A stretch of DNA of 64,000 nt from Nakamurella endophytica (GTDB taxonomy: Bacteria > Actinomycetota > Actinomycetes > Mycobacteriales > Nakamurellaceae): positions 366,874 to 430,873 of the forward strand of contig NZ_BMNA01000002.1 of NCBI RefSeq assembly GCF_014646215.1. The letters are read 5' to 3'. A model generated the notes under the pieces. The model worked only from the letters and a program-made list of their open reading frames with translations, made no database searches and was not told the DNA's origin. The position numbers and the translations under genes were made by a program. Positions 62,101-64,000 of the stretch are shown here, piece by piece; position 1 is the first letter of the stretch; every line of letters starts with the position of its first letter.

Positions 62101-62462
62101 TGTACGACGGGTCCGGCGCGACGGTCGCCGTCACCACCGCGGATCTGTCCGGCGTGCTCACCGTGCCGAGTTCCGCGGTGCACACGGTGGGCTCGGCGCA
62201 CTCCGTCGACGTCCTCCGCGACGGCGCCGTGACGGCGACCCGGGTCGAGATCGGTGCCGTCGGCCCCACCGTCACCCAGGTGACGTCGGGACTGTCGGCC
62301 GGGGACCAGGTCGTCCTGGCCGACCTCGGCGCTCCCCTGCCCACTGCGACCAGCAGCAGCCGGTCGGGCGGCGGGCTGCTCGGCGGCGCCGGCCGCGCCG
62401 GAGGCGGAGCCGGGTTCGGCGGCGGGACGGGGTTCGGCGGCGGTGCCCGCGGCGGCCGCTGA
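59103..62462 (+). CDS. Giant membrane-fusion adaptor with low-complexity insertions
   Basis: About 1119 residues; typical adaptors have 350-550. A basic N-terminus and one helix (WAATVLVVLLVAGGGWVF, near 40-58) are followed by the first lipoyl half FSVGGTVAGVGVAVGDPVRA near 98 and coil to 156. About 240 Gly/Ser/Thr-rich residues follow, then a helix (ARLRAAQQAVVAAQRAVSRQ, near 397) reaching TAC near 430, about 220 Thr/Ser/Pro residues with one helical patch, a second helix starting LADCQAAITTVQ near 660, about 150 Gly/Ser residues, and the second half LTSPISGTVAAVGLAVGD near 900 with the barrel domains. GTG overlaps the lipoprotein stop. Codons across the inserts keep the GC-rich third base, so it reads as coding. 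Confidence 0.82.
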   Translation: MAEDGFGVPPAPVATTSATATSRVAAATARARRRRRRRLSWAATVLVVLLVAGGGWVFATTRSRPAGYRVATAADGSVTQVVSSSGTVSTKTSAIATFSVGGTVAGVGVAVGDPVRAGQTLATLDTTDLDAALTSAKAALAQAQQTLATDLASQTDGTTATSSSSASSGSSIASSGSRAAGGTGAGAGDTGAGAGGTEAGAGGTDSGPAGGDAGSASTGGAVGASGGSAAGGGSGGVGGRGSGAATGDGDTATGGSGTGGTDTGWSGTAGTGTAGTGTGGSGTSTGRTSGTGGRGAGADPGRAAGSGSGGSPTGVGAPASTGGGTGSAGDGSGPASPTASGSGGRTSGGGSGSAGGAATGGGARPTGTGAAPGTRTGSPGGTGSGSTDTGPTDPTTARLRAAQQAVVAAQRAVSRQTELVAESLATQRTACLPISTATLATGTTPTTGTSTPDGPTSGSPSGAGSTTASPGTSATPTTGSSGAGSSAGSTVSATPGPPDTNSSSSPAAPAPAPTTVTVTAPTTVTATATATVTAPTTVTDTATVTATQTSTAAPSAGSSSTATTQATGTAAGAAFRVALTPAVVAAVDRVVTGDSSGRAADVAAELLQAARTPTTGPRDAATPGSRRTGTRAPSSSTSTTTGTTGSSSATSTTSGPGAALSTQLADCQAAITTVQTDQAGLASNQNDLTTAINALSALLPATGSGASGSATRTGSAPATGSGTGGTGAAGGSGTTSSSRRPTGGSGATGGAAGSGSTATTGSGGSPRSGGYGGWSAGSGSTRSTGSTGPTGAAGGTGDAGRAGGSGVDTGTGTGTGTGASTRSGGSGVPAGGAGSAGSAGSAGSAGSAGSAGGGSGSARTAGASRTTVATAQDVAADQSEIDSRSWDVTIAEQNRRAATLTSPISGTVAAVGLAVGDGVSAGSTSATVTVVGGGQYTVSTTVPLSAVDAIRVGQRSAVTVNGRTAPLTGTVTTVGVLASTTGSTPTYPVTVLVDAGTTRLYDGSGATVAVTTADLSGVLTVPSSAVHTVGSAHSVDVLRDGAVTATRVEIGAVGPTVTQVTSGLSAGDQVVLADLGAPLPTATSSSRSGGGLLGGAGRAGGGAGFGGGTGFGGGARGGR
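59643..59726. repeat. 21-bp tandem repeat in the giant adaptor gene
   Basis: Four consecutive 21-base units starting GGCGGCACCGGAGCGGGCGCG-like, encoding Gly-Gly-Thr-Gly-Ala-Gly-Ala variants. The last unit is the most diverged. Confidence 0.8.
61599..61652. repeat. Degenerate 9-bp repeat in the giant adaptor gene
   Basis: Six near-copies of a nine-base unit related to GCCGGGTCG encode Ala-Gly-Ser repeats. Confidence 0.65.
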
Positions 62463-62536
62463 CACCTGGCACCGGCGACCGCCCCCTGCAGGACACCGAC
62501 CGGTCCGCCGGCGCGGCCGCCCGCCCGGACCTCCGG

Positions 62537-63262
62537 TCAGCCGACCGGCAGTCCCGGCCGCGGGCGGGCGCGGAGCCGGCGCAGCTGCGGCACGTCGATG
62601 TCGACCAGCGAGTCGGCGAAGAACAGGCCCGGGGCGGCGGCCACCGGCATCTCCGACGGGACGACCAGCACCGGCAGGCCCGCCGCGGCGGCGGACGTGG
62701 ACCCGGCCGGTGAGTCCTCGATGGCCAGGCAGCGGTCCGCCGGCAGCCCGAGCAGCTCGACCCCCCGCAGGTACGGCTCGGGGTCCGGCTTGTTGCGGAC
62801 GACCTCGTCACCGGCCACCACGGCGTCGAAGTTGGCGCTGCCCAACGTCCGCAGCGCGATGTCGACCAGCGGCCGGTGGGTGGCGGTCACCAGCGCCGTC
62901 CGCAACCCGGCCGCCCGGACGGCCGCGAGCAGCTCGCGCGCCCCGGGCTTCCAGGGCAGCCCGCGGGCGAACACCTCACGGGTGGCCTCGGTCAGCCGGC
63001 GGGCCGTCTCCGCCGGGTCCACCTGCACGCCGATCTCGGCGTGCAGCAGGTCGATCGTCGTCCACATGTCCTGCCCGACCATGGCCTCGCGGGTCTCGAC
63101 AGAGATCGTGCCGCCGTAGGCGGCCGCCACCTCGGCGAGCGAGATGGTCCACAGCCGCTCGCTGTCGGTCAGGGTGCCGTCCATGTCGAACAGCACCCCG
63201 GCCAGCTCGGTGGTCGTGTCGCCGCCGTCCGCCGGCGCGCAGGTGTCCCCCGTCGTCGTCAT
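62537..63262 (-). CDS. HAD-family phosphatase (beta-phosphoglucomutase-like)
   Basis: Protein of 241 residues. Motif I VLFDMDGTLTDSE holds the nucleophile Asp and acid Asp, motif II is VTATHRP, motif III Lys is in RNKPDPEPYLRG and motif IV is AIEDSPAGSTSA. The helical cap lies between I and II. It hydrolyses a small phosphate ester whose identity is unclear. It follows metH by 20 bases on the same strand, a common actinobacterial pairing. Confidence 0.88.
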   Translation of the reverse strand: MTTTGDTCAPADGGDTTTELAGVLFDMDGTLTDSERLWTISLAEVAAAYGGTISVETREAMVGQDMWTTIDLLHAEIGVQVDPAETARRLTEATREVFARGLPWKPGARELLAAVRAAGLRTALVTATHRPLVDIALRTLGSANFDAVVAGDEVVRNKPDPEPYLRGVELLGLPADRCLAIEDSPAGSTSAAAAGLPVLVVPSEMPVAAAPGLFFADSLVDIDVPQLRRLRARPRPGLPVG

Positions 63263-63282
63263 CGCCTCGCCGCGTCTCCCGG

Positions 63283-64000
63283 TCATCGGGCGGCGAAGTA
63301 GGTGGCTTCGGGGTGGTGCACGATCAACGCCGACGTCGACTGCTCGGGGTGCAACTGGAACTCCTCGGACAGCTCGACGCCGATGCGGGACGGCTCCAGC
63401 AGGGCGACCAGCTTGGCCTGCTCGGACAGTTCCGGGCAGGCCGGGTAGCCGAACGAGTACCGCGCCCCGCGGTAGCCCAGGTCGAAGAAGTCGGTGACGT
63501 CCGCGGAGTCCTCGGCGGCCGCGGTGCTGCCGTCGCCGAAGACCAGCTCGGACCGGATGCGCTGGTGCCAGTACTCGGCCAGCGCCTCGGTCAGCTGCAC
63601 CGACAGCCCGTGCACCTCGAGGTAGTCGCGGTAGGCATTGGCTGCAAACAGCTCGTTGGCGAAGTCGGCGATCCGCTGCCCCATGGTCACCACGGTGAAG
63701 GCGACGACGTCCACCTCGCCGGACTCCCGCGGCCGGAAGTAGTCGGCCAGGCACAGCCGCCGGTCCCGTCGCTGCCGGGGGAAGCTGAACCGGTGCACCT
63801 CGGCGGCGTCCGGCCGCGGCTCGGCGAGCACGACCAGGTCGTCGCCCTCGGACACGCACGGGTGGTAGCCGTAGACCACGGCGGCCTGCAGCACCTGCTC
63901 GGTGGACAGCCGGTCCAGCCAGTACCGCAGCCGCGGCCGGCCCTCCTTCTCGACCAGCTCCTCGTAGCTGGGGCCGCGGCCGCCCTTGGCACCGCGCAGT
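63283..64000 (-). CDS. metH: Cobalamin-dependent methionine synthase, C-terminal activation domain (partial)
   Basis: Only the last 239 codons are in the window; the gene continues to the right. The sequence is the SAM-binding reactivation domain of MetH, with LCLADYFRPRESGEVD, VHGLSVQLTEALAEYWHQR and the SAM site RYSFGYPACPELSEQAKL. This domain remethylates oxidised cobalamin. The stop at 63283 is followed by the HAD gene. Confidence 0.93.
   Translation of the reverse strand, partial: LRGAKGGRGPSYEELVEKEGRPRLRYWLDRLSTEQVLQAAVVYGYHPCVSEGDDLVVLAEPRPDAAEVHRFSFPRQRRDRRLCLADYFRPRESGEVDVVAFTVVTMGQRIADFANELFAANAYRDYLEVHGLSVQLTEALAEYWHQRIRSELVFGDGSTAAAEDSADVTDFFDLGYRGARYSFGYPACPELSEQAKLVALLEPSRIGVELSEEFQLHPEQSTSALIVHHPEATYFAAR

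Noticed and set aside
58971-62465. Minus-strand open frame of 1164 codons opposite the giant adaptor
   Set aside because: Its composition is Arg/Gly/Ala without domain motifs, as expected for the complement of a GC-rich gene; the plus frame has a membrane anchor, lipoyl halves and barrel domains.

Overview
This window comes from a high-GC actinobacterial chromosome. Evidence for the phylum is the run clgR/cinA/pgsA/rimO/argA, the RNA polymerase partner RbpA, WhiA with YvcK and RapZ, a HelD-type RNA polymerase recycling factor, a mycothiol-enzyme-like DinB-fold protein, and many GTG starts with 1- or 4-base stop/start overlaps. A Nakamurella- or Geodermatophilaceae-like organism fits, but the genus is a guess. 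No rRNA, tRNA, CRISPR array, insertion sequence or phage gene was recognised.

Layout. 1-8.6 kb: a frameshifted ctaG with its DUF2243 partner, small enzymes (VOC, GNAT, DinB-like), a LON-substrate-binding-domain protein, HelD and two membrane proteins. 8.8-14.9 kb: nucleotide and folate genes (thyA-folA), the regulator clgR, cinA-pgsA-rimO, argA and rbpA. 15-24.5 kb: a long minus-strand core run transcribed uvrC-rapZ-yvcK-whiA, then gap-pgk-tpiA-secG-rbpA. 24.7-31.3 kb: treX-treY-treZ, converting glycogen or maltodextrin to trehalose and closed by a 16-bp hairpin. 31.4-45.8 kb: an accessory envelope and stress region with two DUF421 proteins, a TreT-like glycosyltransferase, an LmeA-like protein, an MMPL transporter, two CPA1 antiporters, an AI-2E-type permease, a MarR regulator and a DUF2254 protein. 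46-52.8 kb: a redox group with a PoxB-like ThDP enzyme, a hemerythrin, a large FAD/Fe-S oxidoreductase with a C-terminal membrane segment, and an enolase-superfamily dehydratase or racemase. 53-62.5 kb: a PF03773 permease and a five-gene MacAB-like export cluster with two adaptors and a DUF5666 lipoprotein. 62.5-64 kb: a HAD phosphatase and the 3' end of metH.

How the genes work together. The core genes link glycolysis, peptidoglycan-precursor and sporulation-type regulators, and DNA repair in one co-directional block. The trehalose genes and TreT give two separate routes to trehalose. The antiporters, MMPL, ThDP enzyme, hemerythrin and flavoprotein look like an acid, oxidative or envelope stress set. 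Two palindromes with the same TTGC-N6-GCAA core, one by the marR gene and one in the DUF2254/ThDP-enzyme divergent promoter, suggest that part of this set is co-regulated.

Most unusual features: an approximately 1119-residue membrane-fusion adaptor whose coiled-coil hairpin is broken by about 600 residues of low-complexity Gly/Ser/Thr sequence; a 9-bp minisatellite coding for Glu-Gly-Thr repeats inside uvrC; and a series of genes whose only promoter signal is a TANNNT hexamer 6-8 bases before the start codon, which implies leaderless mRNAs. All assignments come from reading the sequence; no database search was run.
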